Assembly: GCF_000003815.2 (NCBI RefSeq)
Contig: NC_049989.1
Coordinates: forward strand, 13,251,078 to 13,315,077
Reading direction: 5' to 3'
DNA from: Branchiostoma floridae
Lineage: Eukaryota; Chordata; Leptocardii; Amphioxiformes; Branchiostomatidae
DNA length: 64,000 bases
The notes beneath the pieces are model-generated. The model saw only the letters and a program-made list of their open reading frames with translations. It did not search any database and was not told where the DNA came from. Of the stretch, positions 11,717 through 21,649 are shown piece after piece. A program made the position numbers and the translations under genes. How positions within the stretch are numbered: position 1 is the first letter of the stretch; every line of letters begins with the position of its first letter.

Positions 11717-13753
11717 TCAGCATGTTGGTACAGTGTATTCTCCATCAGTCAGCGGAAGTTCGTACCCGGCTACGAAAGATTCTCTCCTGGCGTATTTCTT
11801 CCTGTTTTTCTGCATGACTTTGTGAAGCTTTTCGTGTATCCATCCGCAGTCCCGGATGGTCACGGCGGCGTGCGACCGCCTGAGGTGCTCTACCTGCCGC
11901 CCCACGTCCAGCCACTCCCCCTGCTCCGGGTCCAACAGCTCGATAACGGAGGAAGTGTACTCGTTCAGATGGTCTTTACCACCGATGACGACCATTTTGC
12001 CGCCAATAGCAGTCATACCGCCGTGAATGTGGCTGTGCACGGGCATTGGGATCCGCTCAAATTCTCGGTTTTCCGTATCGAAGGCGCACATGCAGTTACG
12101 TGCGACCACGTACGGCATCAGGTAAATCTTGGACCCGATGACAGCGCTCTGGTACTGCGGTTTACCCGAGTGAAATGACCCCACTTCGTAGTGTTCCCAC
12201 GTGCCTGTGTCAGAATCGTACGTTTGGACATAAAAGTTCTCGTGTCGGCCTTCCCAGTAGCCCATGACGACGACTTTGCCCTGACATGACGACATGACAG
12301 TTTTTTCCACGGTGTGCGGCACTGGAGCTATCCTCCTCCACCGGTTGTTCCGTGGTGAGAAGGATTCGTAGCACTCCGCGGCTTTGTCGGCAGCCATGTT
12401 GGTCCCGACGGCGTAAAGTCGTCCCTGAGCCGCCACAAAACCGAACTGGCCCTGGTGAAACGTCAGGGGCTCGGGCAGGCGCAACCACAGGTCAGCAGAA
12501 GAGACATACCTCCAGAACTGCATCTCTCTCGGGTCCTCAGCCTGGCACCGCTCCATCGAGGCGAGGATGTAGATGTCGTCATCCATGGCCAGGACGTTTA
12601 GATAGCAGTTCTTGGAGACCAGGCTGACGGGAAGGTCGGACAAGATAGCATGGGAGCATCTCCACGGGCCCAGACAGTCCATGTACGGGACTTTGGCCGG
12701 CTCGTGTCCCGCCGTCTCGCTGCCGCTGATCCCGCCTACCTGTACCAGTATCTCCGCAGGAAGGCGATGTGTTCTCTGCTGGAAGAGATCTTCTTCTACT
12801 TCTTGGATGATGTCTAAACATTCGGGATCGTTCTTGATCAATGGTTCGTGCTTTACGTTGAACTTGAAGTAGTCCTCAGTCATCAGACGAAGGTCAGCGC
12901 ATCTCAGCAAGGCCGGTAAGAACTCGAGCCGCGTTGTGTCGGCCTTGGTCCATTTCATGACCGCTTCATAGACGCTCTCTTTACACCACTGACATCTCTC
13001 GTCAGTGAGGAAGAACAGGACCTGGTCATAGGAGAGAAGCTCAAACTCTCCCGTTCTGACGGTGTCTGGGAAGTTATCTATAGCAAACGCTCTGGCCTCT
13101 TCTACCAGGCTTTTGCAGGAGTAGAACTCTGCGAAGTGTAAAATGCCGAAACAGTTGTCTGAGTCCAGCTGGCGCGAGAGGTACCTGCAGCAGGCGGTCA
13201 CGACGGAGCTGAGTTGAAACAGCGAAGCCGCGTGGAGCAGAGACTCCACATTACCGTTCCTGATGTTCAGAGACCCCGTGTAGAAGTAGTCTAAGAGATC
13301 GCTGACTATGTGCGACTGTACGTCGTTCAACCGGACCTTTTCGTCCTTTCCTTCTCTGAATTCTCCAAGCAGAAGTGTGGCGAAGAAAGGACTAGACGCG
13401 GCCAGGACCGCCCGATGGCAGTGGAACTTGGTGTCGCTGACGTACAATATGACGTCACACAATGTATGAGTTGTTCTGGACTCGTTCAAAGCGGTTATAG
13501 CCGGTCCTAAGTCAGCCTGTAGTTTTGGGTAATTCAGCCTTTTCCCATTCTCGTCCTCAGTTATAACTAGAGTGACTAGGTTCTTCTCTATGCTTTTCAG
13601 AAGAGCAGTAAAGGCGGGTTCTCTGTAGTTGACCTTCCGTAACCCCTGCAGCAGACGTTGGCCGTGACGTATCCTGTGAACTTGAAGTTCTCCTTTGTCG
13701 TTAAAGAAGAGATCAAGGTCATCACTTAGATCATCTGCTTTCTCTTGCAACAT
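11717..13753 (-). CDS. BTB-BACK-Kelch protein (KLHL family)
   Basis: An intact single coding exon of 678 residues starting at the ATG at 13753 (MLQEKADDLSD). The open frame extends upstream without an ATG through a probable splice acceptor (minus-strand CTTATTCTTCAG just before 13800), so the upstream part is 5' untranslated or intronic. A BTB domain spans about residues 90-200 (THTLCDVILYV, FHCHRAVLAASSPFF, LLDYFYTG). A BACK domain follows (CFGILHFAEFYSC, LSYDQVLFFL, VYEAVMKW). The C-terminal half holds Kelch-like strands with the paired-glycine pattern (GGMTAIGGKMVVIGGK). Such proteins usually recruit substrates to Cullin-3 ubiquitin ligases: BTB binds Cul3 and the Kelch propeller binds the target. 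An N-terminal extension of about 85 residues precedes BTB. I cannot assign a specific KLHL orthologue. Confidence 0.93.
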   Translation of the reverse strand: MLQEKADDLSDDLDLFFNDKGELQVHRIRHGQRLLQGLRKVNYREPAFTALLKSIEKNLVTLVITEDENGKRLNYPKLQADLGPAITALNESRTTHTLCDVILYVSDTKFHCHRAVLAASSPFFATLLLGEFREGKDEKVRLNDVQSHIVSDLLDYFYTGSLNIRNGNVESLLHAASLFQLSSVVTACCRYLSRQLDSDNCFGILHFAEFYSCKSLVEEARAFAIDNFPDTVRTGEFELLSYDQVLFFLTDERCQWCKESVYEAVMKWTKADTTRLEFLPALLRCADLRLMTEDYFKFNVKHEPLIKNDPECLDIIQEVEEDLFQQRTHRLPAEILVQVGGISGSETAGHEPAKVPYMDCLGPWRCSHAILSDLPVSLVSKNCYLNVLAMDDDIYILASMERCQAEDPREMQFWRYVSSADLWLRLPEPLTFHQGQFGFVAAQGRLYAVGTNMAADKAAECYESFSPRNNRWRRIAPVPHTVEKTVMSSCQGKVVVMGYWEGRHENFYVQTYDSDTGTWEHYEVGSFHSGKPQYQSAVIGSKIYLMPYVVARNCMCAFDTENREFERIPMPVHSHIHGGMTAIGGKMVVIGGKDHLNEYTSSVIELLDPEQGEWLDVGRQVEHLRRSHAAVTIRDCGWIHEKLHKVMQKNRKKYARRESFVAGYELPLTDGEYTVPTC

Positions 13754-13755
13754 CT

Positions 13756-13894
13756 TGTTTATAAAGAATCGGCCCGTTCCCACTATTTGTTGTCTTGTGT
13801 ATCTGAAGAATAAGAATAAGAAAACGAAAGTATTATTTTTTATTGAAAGTCTCGTGTCTTTCGACTGTTTATAAAGAATCGGCCCGTTCCCACT
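13756..13894. repeat. 29-bp direct duplication across the Kelch gene's splice acceptor
   Basis: The sequences at 13756-13784 and 13866-13894 are identical over 29 bases (core AAGAATCGGCCCGTTCC). The lower copy is in the exon just upstream of the Kelch ATG. The upper one is on the far side of the putative splice acceptor, in the intron or upstream flank. Confidence 0.8.
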
Positions 13895-13909
13895 TTTGCG
13901 TATATTCAA

Positions 13910-16484
13910 GTCCGTATGAGATGCGTATTTATCTCAATGTCTCAAGTAAAGTTTGTGAGAAAGTAGCTTTTACTCTTGACTCATCGTTTTGAAGGTTCAT
14001 TATTATTGACCAGCAAACTTTACACAAGACAAAATATATAAAAACGCAACTCACTATTACATACTTAAATATACGCACAAAGTGTAAACGGGGTTTAACA
14101 TTGAATATATGGCAATATATAAGACAACGTACAGCAGGAAAGGAGGCTGTCGTATCGAACTCCCCCCCCCCCCCCCCACGAGACAACATCAGTCCCTGCA
14201 CTCAAACAACAGGAGCTAGTGGACTCACTAGCATCAATCATACACTGAATTAGTCTTTTCAGATTGCTATTGGACTTTCTTAAATTTGACGCAAAATTAT
14301 TACTTTGGCAACAAAATAATTACTTCGTTGTGATCCAAACAGGATAAAGCTCGCATTTTCTATAAAAAAAGAAAGACTAAATAAGCAATAAACAAAAAAA
14401 AACTTCGTCCAAAAGAGTTCAGCCCCATTATTTGTCATTTTGTAGTAGAGTTTAGAGAGAAATGTAGATATACCGTAGAGAAATGAAGTGTGTAAGTTTA
14501 TACAAAACTATTTCCTTCTTTCGTTCACCTAAATGCTGTAGAAAAATTCATATTTCTAATACAGCTAGACAAACCATCGATCATAAAACACATCTATTCT
14601 TTTATCTCCACTATAACAGAAAAGCGTGCAGAAGTTGAATTTATCCAACAATAGTTTCATTTTGTATCTATTAACTGAATATTTTCATCAAGTCTTGCTG
14701 TGACTTGTAATAGGCCCGGTGTGGCAAAAATGTGCAATAAAGGTCTTTGATAAATTATTGCCTAGTAGATGAATCCTGGGTCCGTTGTTCATCAGAGCAC
14801 GTAACGCAAACGTGATGCTACTCAGGACTATCGGTATCATTACCAACATGAAGTATAGATGTTGAACTTGTGCCCTACAGTAACAATACCTTCACAAACA
14901 TCACACTAACATCTGTCCGTGTCTGTCAGATATTCTACTTGTGTTAGGACTCCCTCCTGACCCTTGTCATAAACACACCATCATACTGACATACAATCTC
15001 ATCATGACATCCACATAGAATAGTTTTGGATGTAGTTTTGGCACGCTAAAGCCTGGGCGGGTTGGGTTGGTTGCGAAATGACACTGAAATTGGGCTTGGC
15101 TTTGACCTATATTGCAACGTTACACTGTGTTATATCATATCTAACCACAGTTCCAAAGTGGGAATCGACTCAGTGGTTGTAACGCCTTCTAGGGCAAGAA
15201 GTTAGTAACACTTACTGCAGGTATACAAGACCCTATAGCTAACCCCGTGCGTTTCTTACCCGACAACACAGAACACAGTAGTGAAATCCTAGTGTTCATA
15301 GCTTTGTCAAGTCATCTATGAATAATTCATCAACAAAAAGGAAAATTTCACTCTCACCTGGCACAAAAGATGGAGAAAGATACGTCTTGGTTGTTAAACG
15401 AGAGAGATTTATCCAGCCGGTAAACGCCGGATAATATCATACCATGTGATATGCTGTGATGTGTCAACGATTTTTGGCTAATTTTAGCGTCCAGACATTT
15501 ACATATGGGACCCTGGGAAATTTCGTGACTCAATGTGTTGCATCAGTAATAACGTAGCAGTGGTTGATATATTTCTTCGAATACGTGGCTTTTTATCAAG
15601 AAGTGAAGCATAACCTGTACATTGTATACAATTTGGATTTTCATGATTAAGTCTCAAATTGAAGAGGATATTTCTCTCATTGTTGTATAACGTACTGTCA
15701 GACATGCGTATATATATCAAGATATGAGATCCATATTGCATGATTGACAGGCGTACGCAGTTGTATGCACATCACACGCATCTCAATAGTTTTGTGTCAG
15801 TTTTAGGTACGCAATCATATGCACATTGCGCGTACCTAAAACTGGCATAAAACGATTGACTTACGTTTGTGGTGTGTATTGTGCGTACTACTGTGTGGGG
15901 AAAAATGTATATAACTTGATATTCCTAAATACACTGTTTATAAAAACAACGGATAAACATGATGATGAACAATAAATTACAGATTTTGATAAATCTTAAT
16001 TTTCTACTTAGATAAACGTATTCATAGGAAGGTACATTTTTACAATGTACAAACAGAAAACATGCCGTTTTCATCCAAGCCGACAGATAGCCTCAACCGG
16101 ATTCGTCGTCCTTGCCGGCCAGACAATTTGGATTCGTTCTGACACAGATACATATAAAATGCATGTAACAGCACTCAATTGTGTAACATATTGTCGTCAT
16201 TGTTTATTACATAGGCAAAACTGCTTCCATCTGACAGTTATACATGATTATAAATGTTTTCGTGTGTGTCACGTGTTGAGGCGGTGTGAATTGTTGTATT
16301 CAGTCCGTGGTGGTGAGTGCATGAATCTATGTAGCTTTTAAGAATCTCCTTGCTTGAACATTAAAAAAAAACACAATTCAATCAATTGGCCACCATATAC
16401 CTCCAGACAGTACTTTATCAAGCGCACGTAAGGAAGGCAACTCCTTGAAGCTTAAGGATCTCAATTGTGAAAATTCAGGAAGAA
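13910..16484. other. Intergenic between Kelch and LRR-Ig genes
   Basis: It should contain the Kelch 5' untranslated exon and promoter and the receptor promoter, but none is clear. It includes a run of 16 C at 14162-14177 (a likely mononucleotide polymorphism) and the palindrome at 15750-15895. No coding region is supported. Confidence 0.6.
15750..15895. repeat. Palindromic MITE-like element
   Basis: The inner arms 15784-15812 and 15830-15858 match at 26 of 29 positions around a 17-base loop. Weaker complementarity continues outward (GTACGCAGTTGTATGC on the left against TATTGTGCGTACTA on the right). The whole forms a foldback of about 145 bp. Confidence 0.7.
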
Positions 16485-19400
16485 ATGGCAAAAATGATGC
16501 GTATCGCCATGCTGGTTGTCTTCTTGGCCTCAGTGAGAACCGCGTCATGTTTCTCTGATACTTGCCCGAAGTGTAAAGCACTTCATACACTGCCGTATGC
16601 ATGTCATCCGGGCAGTTTTCAGGAGGTATCGTCTGGATCCGGAGAGTTGTGTGTTATCTGCGACGCCACGCTGGAGAAAAGTGGCCGGGACAAGATTCCA
16701 TCCTGCCGGCTTGTTGAGAGAACCTCCGCGGTGTGGCTCCGAAACTACCGGCTCGGTAACCTGACTTCGTCTGACGTCAGCCACCTCAAACATCTACGGA
16801 AGCTCTACATCGAACCAGGTAACATATATGTCTACATAGCCGGTATAACACACCAGCTTCTGTATCCTTATCGTAGTAACCGGTATAGCCGCCCTTCGGT
16901 GTAACACACTAGTTTCGCAGGCACGCGGCGCGACAGCAGCTGGTTATATTACATTGAACGACCTGTCACACCAACTTTTGCAGTTAAGAAATTATTTCAA
17001 TGCTTTACAATGTATCCTAAGGATTACTTTGATAATTCTAATCACGAAAAGTATTAGGGTTGGGTACCAGTACGTACCGGTACAACCCCGTTTTTCCTTA
17101 TTGGACCGGTTAAAAAATTGGGCCATTGTTTTGGATATCGCCCATTCACAAGTTTTCACAAACAATTGGGTTTAGGTTCAGGTCCGGACCTTGACCTGAT
17201 CCTTTGAACCTGAACTATACTTGTACCTGAAGTGTCTGTACTAGGGGTGGGTACCGGTACAGAAAATTCAGGTCCAGGTCCTGTTCAGGTCCAGAGGATC
17301 AGGTCCAGGTTTGGACCTGAACCTGATTCAGTATGTGAGAACTTGTGAATGGACGATACTCAAAACAATGGTCCATTTCGCAACAAAGAAATCTGTTTTG
17401 TGGAGTATTCGACTCCCACTGGCGTTTTAAAATCCTACAAGGATACCTGCCTCCGTACCATTGACTGTAAAACTTGGTAGAAATGACTCGACTTTACTTC
17501 GCTCTTGTTATTTTCATCGACCGGTAAGCCTTGAAAAGTGTGAATGCCTGATCATATAATCTGTTCATTTTCCAAAAGGTCCAACATCCGGTCCTCCGAT
17601 TTTTTCAAGTCCGGTATTTCAGGACCGGTCCAATAAGAAAAACAGGTTTTGTACAGTGTACCGGTACCCACCCCTAGTCTGTACCGGTACCTGGGGCCCC
17701 TGCAAATTGTAAATCTTTCACCAGCATATTCTAGTCATAACGCAACCATTTAATATCTTATTATTTATATGTGACCTCCTACATCTCGACAACAGCACAT
17801 TTGATGGGTTCCATCTATACAACCTGTCACTGAGTCACAACAAGCTGTCTTATGTTGGGAAAGGATGGTTAAAAGGAGTCAAGGGTCATCTGAGTTTGTC
17901 TCATAACGAGATAGCACACATAGAGGACGAGGCGTTTGGTACCAGTGACCGCTGTCTGGACATTGTTGCCTTACATCTACCGTGGAACAAGCTGACCGTC
18001 ATCAAACCTGGCTACTTCAGACATCTTTGTAGGCTGACGTTCTTAGATCTACGGTACAACAGGATTCGTGTCGTCGAAGAAAGTAGGTCAAACGTTGGTC
18101 ACTTTTGTAGATTTTGCACTACCAATACTACCGAATATCTATGAGGAATCATAGTGTACAATTCAACCTTACCCGGCCATTTTGATGCCCACCTTCAAAA
18201 CAACACTCATATTATCAAATCCCAATAGAAACTCTGTTAACTCTGACCTATCTCAGTAAAAATATGGATATGGAGATGTATATGCTTTTGTTACATTTGT
18301 GTATTTCCGTTCCCATTGACTAGACCTGGCTGTATATCTGTCAAATACCGGTAAATGATTAAATAAATATGTCAATTTCTTGTATCATTGGTACTTTGTT
18401 ATGATACAATACATTTATGTGTTCTATTGGCATCCCAAGAGCTGAAAAGATCAGACACAACATGTAGAAATGTTGGAGTTTAAATGACCCATTATATCCG
18501 CATTCCAGGTAGTTTCGATACCCTTCACCGCCTTCGAGTGCTGCACCTTGCTGGTAACAAATTCAAGGCGGTAAGAACAACTTGGTTCCCGGCCATACAA
18601 GAGGAAAGACTACTCAGCACTTTGGACCTGGCTCAGAATGAGATTCAGTACATCGAACCGGGCGCATTCAGGTTTCTTCCTCGCATCGGTGACATCGATT
18701 TTTCGTACAACCGGATCGCAAGTCTACAAGAGAACCAACTGAAAATTGAAGATTCCAGCTTTGACTTGTGGAAATTTGTTGAACTACGAGTGGTAGGAAA
18801 CCCCCTTCGCTGCACGTGCGCTCTCAGGTGGTTGATGAAATCTTGTCATTCTCAGTCAACGGGTTTGAGGCTTTTGACGTGCAGCTATCCTGGAGGTCTC
18901 CAAGGTAGGAATTTGTGCGAGTTTACAAGCGCCATGGTGACATCGCTGCCGTGCCCCGCTCCAAGACTTACCATCGGTGCCTTGGATGGTGCCCGGACCT
19001 TCCGCTGTGAGGTATGTTGGGAAGTAGAACCTCCCCATGTCAAGTGGACTCTGCCAGACGGAAAGAATGTCGTCATCACGGACATATCGTTTGAAACGGA
19101 CACACACGTCAATCATGATGACGTCAACATTACGACATCCCTGTACATGGACCCTGACGGATTCAAATGTTACCACTCAGAAACACTGTACGCTAATCGT
19201 TCAACACTATCAAACAGTACCTGTAACTATGTGGGAAACACTGTCTCTTTTATGACAGTCAGTGAAATTCTAATGCAAAAATGGCGTGGGGAAGTCATAT
19301 CTTGTACCGCTCTGTTTCCTTCAGACGAAGCGTTGAATGTTACAGCTCATTATAAAGTGCCATCGTTTAGCACTGTTCCTGACGCCTCTACCTCGGGTAC

Positions 19401-19866
19401 AGAAACACTGACAGAAGCTGGTGAAGGCAAACACCATGTAGTGTTCCTCCTGAACTCAGACATGAACAACGTTTCAGTCAACCCTTTGGATCTGATCATA
19501 ACCGCGCTTTTGACATCTTCAGTTGTTGCCTTGTCTTGTTTTGTCGCTTTTGTACTATGTAATCATAATACATTCAAGAAACCTCAAGAGAATTCGAGCG
19601 ACTGTCATACGGAAATCCAACATGGCGCCGACCAGTTCTCCCATCATACCTACGAGACTGTGGAAGACCGGCCCCAACCGGATCATCAGTATGACGTCAT
19701 ACCGGATCATCAGAACTCAGACGATATCATCACGCCGTACGGACAAGCTGCCATGGCAGGCGCCTATGGTACGGAGACAACAATGGCGGCAACAGCTAGA
19801 AGGTGTCAAGGGACTGGGAACCCAAGACCAGATACCCCTTATCCTAAACGAAAGAACAAACAATGA
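16485..19866 (+). CDS. LRR-Ig single-pass transmembrane receptor
   Basis: Three exons are inferred: 16485-16818, about 17735-18082, and 18509-19866. Phases 1/1 agree and give about 679 residues. The first ATG gives a signal peptide (MAKMMRIAMLVVFLASVRTA). A Cys-rich N-cap follows (CPKCKAL, CVICDATL), then leucine-rich repeats (LYNLSLSHNKL, LTFLDLRYNRIRVV, LRVLHLAGNKF, LSTLDLAQNEI, IGDIDFSYNRI), an LRRCT cap (NPLRCTCALRWL), an Ig-like domain (FRCEVCWEVEPPHVKW to GEVISCTA), and a membrane span (LIITALLTSSVVALSCFVAF). The cytoplasmic tail of about 110 residues carries YETV and YDVI nine residues apart. Such LRR-Ig proteins act in cell adhesion, neural guidance or immunity. The ligand is unknown. 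The start of exon 2 is uncertain: its first 20 codons are AT-rich and unlike LRRs. Intron 1 holds nested hAT MITEs. A decayed copy of its 3' part lies at 36300-36560. Confidence 0.85.
17055..17698. mobile_element. Outer hAT-type MITE, split by a nested copy
   Basis: The left end TAGGGTTGGGTACC and a degraded right end (GTACCGGTACCTGGGG) belong to the same family as the elements at 17242, 58160 and 6185. It has the same subterminal AGGTCCGGACC motifs and lies in the opposite orientation to the inner copy. The inner element interrupts it at 17242. No target duplication is recognisable for this older copy. Confidence 0.7.
17242..17676. mobile_element. hAT-type MITE nested in a related element
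   Basis: 435 bp, with terminal inverted repeats TAGGGGTGGGTACCGGTAC and its complement. It is flanked by a perfect 8-bp target duplication GTCTGTAC (17234-17241 and 17677-17684). Many CAGGTCC/GGACCTG motifs lie near the ends, as expected for transposase-binding sites. No coding capacity. Confidence 0.92.
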
Positions 19867-20125
19867 GAAAACAAAAGTGTGACTTCATTGTGCTACAACC
19901 TCCAAGCTTCTTGATATGCCAGTGTTAACGTTAGATCAACATCAATTGAGAACCATATTAGATAGCCGTGTTGACTGCCGCGGGCTTTTCTTGCGCCACG
20001 GCAATGTGTATGAAGTGATTCTTGTATTCATTTGTTATATACACAAGGAAAATGCATCTGTCCTTGGTACTGAACACCACCCACATGGGCAAACAAACTT
20101 GTCCTTGGCCCTAAAAACTATACAC

Positions 20126-20218
20126 TATGGATGGGTACCGATGCGGTGTACCGGTACAACTTAATCGGTTTTTCTTATTGGACCTGACCTGAAAAACCTA
20201 ACCTGAAAAATTCACACC
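20126..20218. mobile_element. Fragment of the hAT-type MITE family
   Basis: One end only: TATGGATGGGTACCG, then the family interior (GTGTACCGGTACAAC, TTTCTTATTGGACCTG). The other end is missing. Confidence 0.65.
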
Positions 20219-20356
20219 TTAGCGAACATACCTGTCCTTGGTGCTGAACACCCTGACTAGTAAATACACATGTCCCTGCAGCCGGCCAAGCAGTGGCAGC
20301 AGCCGGTAATGTTACCGGTAAATCTGCTAGGAGATTATACGGTACCGGTATACCTC

Positions 20357-20371
20357 AGCGCCACCTAGCAG
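20357..20371 (-). promoter_or_regulatory. CTCF-like motif upstream of gene A
   Basis: The minus strand reads CTGCTAGGTGGCGCT. It matches the core of the CTCF consensus CCRCNAGRTGGCGCY except at the first positions. It lies between the receptor gene and gene A. Binding is inferred from the motif alone. Confidence 0.4.
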
Positions 20372-20521
20372 TTTTACATAGAATCACTCAGTATTACGCT
20401 GATGAATACATGACTGGTCAATGTGGCGAGTTACGTCACTGCAGTTTAATGGAGAGACACAAAGCGCCTTTGGTATCAAAAAGTACTAGTATATATAAAA
20501 AAAAGGTTAAAGTTTGCCCAT

Positions 20522-20776
20522 GCATCTACAGACGCGTAGGGTGGCGCCCATCCCCACTTCGAACCCTTGGGCCACACATGTGCAAGCCACTACAGCAGGG
20601 GGCTGGTCCGCTGGTAGTGATGTGTGTTTAACTTCCATACTCTTCCTCATTAGTGCTGAGTGTTAAGCAGAGAAAGCAGCATGTACCATTTTTAGAGTCT
20701 TTGGTATGACTCGGTCGGGGATCGAACTCACGACCTACCGAAGCAAACACTCTACCACCCAGGCCATTGCACCGGT
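20522..20776 (-). mobile_element. tRNA-derived SINE
   Basis: On the minus strand the 5' end GGTGCAATGGCCTGGGTGG followed by TAGAG has tRNA A-box form, and GAGTTCGATCC at the right distance is a near-perfect B box. A unique body follows. A truncated copy of the body without the tRNA head lies at 31786-31901. The tRNA-like part is a pseudogene, not a functional tRNA. Confidence 0.8.
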
Positions 20777-20868
20777 CACTAGTATATATCGATATTCATA
20801 TCTTACTTTAATGTAAACTATTAGTGTGCCTATAAGACATGCATATATTGAGATATTTATACCACAAT

Positions 20869-21064
20869 ACTCTACTCTACGGTACGGTACGGTACGTTAC
20901 GCTACGCTACGCTACGCTACGCTACGCTACTCTACGCTACGCTACGCTACGCTACTCTACTCTACTCTACTCTACTCTACTCTACTCTACTCTACTCTAC
21001 TCTACTCTACTCTACTCTACTCTACTCTACTCTACTCTACGCTACGCTACGCTACGCTACTCTA
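20869..21064. repeat. Pentanucleotide satellite (NNTAC)n in blocks
   Basis: About 39 units of a 5-bp repeat. The first two bases change in blocks: GGTAC/GTTAC, then GCTAC, a single TCTAC, GCTAC, a long TCTAC run, then GCTAC. Open frames through it are artefacts. Confidence 0.95.
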
Positions 21065-21439
21065 AAAGGTACACTTATACGGTTTGTACGATTACAGCTC
21101 TGCTATTCGTCAGGGGTTTATTATAAGTGATCACCCCCTAGAAGTAGAGACCGGGTGATAGTGTTGTGATTACCAGTGTGCGAAAGAATGTGTAAATACT
21201 CTACGTCTAAAGCAGTGTAAGACGAAACACATTTTATTTCATTTTTATTTATGTAACCACGAAGAAAGAACGTTTTTGTTTAAAAAACTCACTTCGACCT
21301 GCCTCAATGTTTTCAAGTACGGAGGAACAGAATGGCACTTTCCACTAAGAAATTAAAAAGATGGACAAAGCAATGATTTTGTGTAAAGCTGAATTACTTT
21401 TGGTAAAACAAATCGATATGAGGCGTTGTTTAACAGTTT

Positions 21440-21649
21440 GTCATGACAATATACTGCGGCCGACAGTGTCAAAATGGAGGAAAGGGCTCAAATTATACAA
21501 CACCTGTAAGACGCCACCAAAGATCACCGTTGTTCTCCGTTCCATTTTTGTCGTTCATGACGTCATAACGTTCAATTGTTTACCGTTCGAACACCACTCC
21601 TTGGTAACATATAGTCTATTCGACATCCCGTACAGAGGTAGGATAAACT
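21440..21649 (+). promoter_or_regulatory. Gene A promoter with CRE
   Basis: It contains the palindromic cAMP-response element TGACGTCA at 21558-21565, 84 bases before the ATG. It aligns well with the gene B promoter at 41510-41693, sharing AAAATGGAGGAAAGGGCTC and CACCGTTGTTCTCCGTTCCA. Such conservation between diverging copies supports function. CREB/ATF control is inferred. Confidence 0.6.

Larger units (their letters stand above)
19867..21649. other. Intergenic between the LRR-Ig gene and gene A
   Basis: Repeat-rich: a hAT MITE fragment, a SINE, a pentanucleotide satellite and a CTCF-like motif are listed separately. The last 200 bases are the promoter of gene A and are conserved with the gene B promoter. 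Confidence 0.6.

Noticed and set aside
11705-12178. Plus-strand frame of 157 residues opposite the Kelch gene
   Set aside because: Antisense shadow of the Kelch coding sequence.
20700-20776. tRNA gene on the minus strand
   Set aside because: A and B boxes are present, but it is the head of a SINE: the body continues and the acceptor stem does not close.
20826-21126. Tyr/Leu-rich open frames of 79 and 95 residues
   Set aside because: They are translations of the pentanucleotide satellite.
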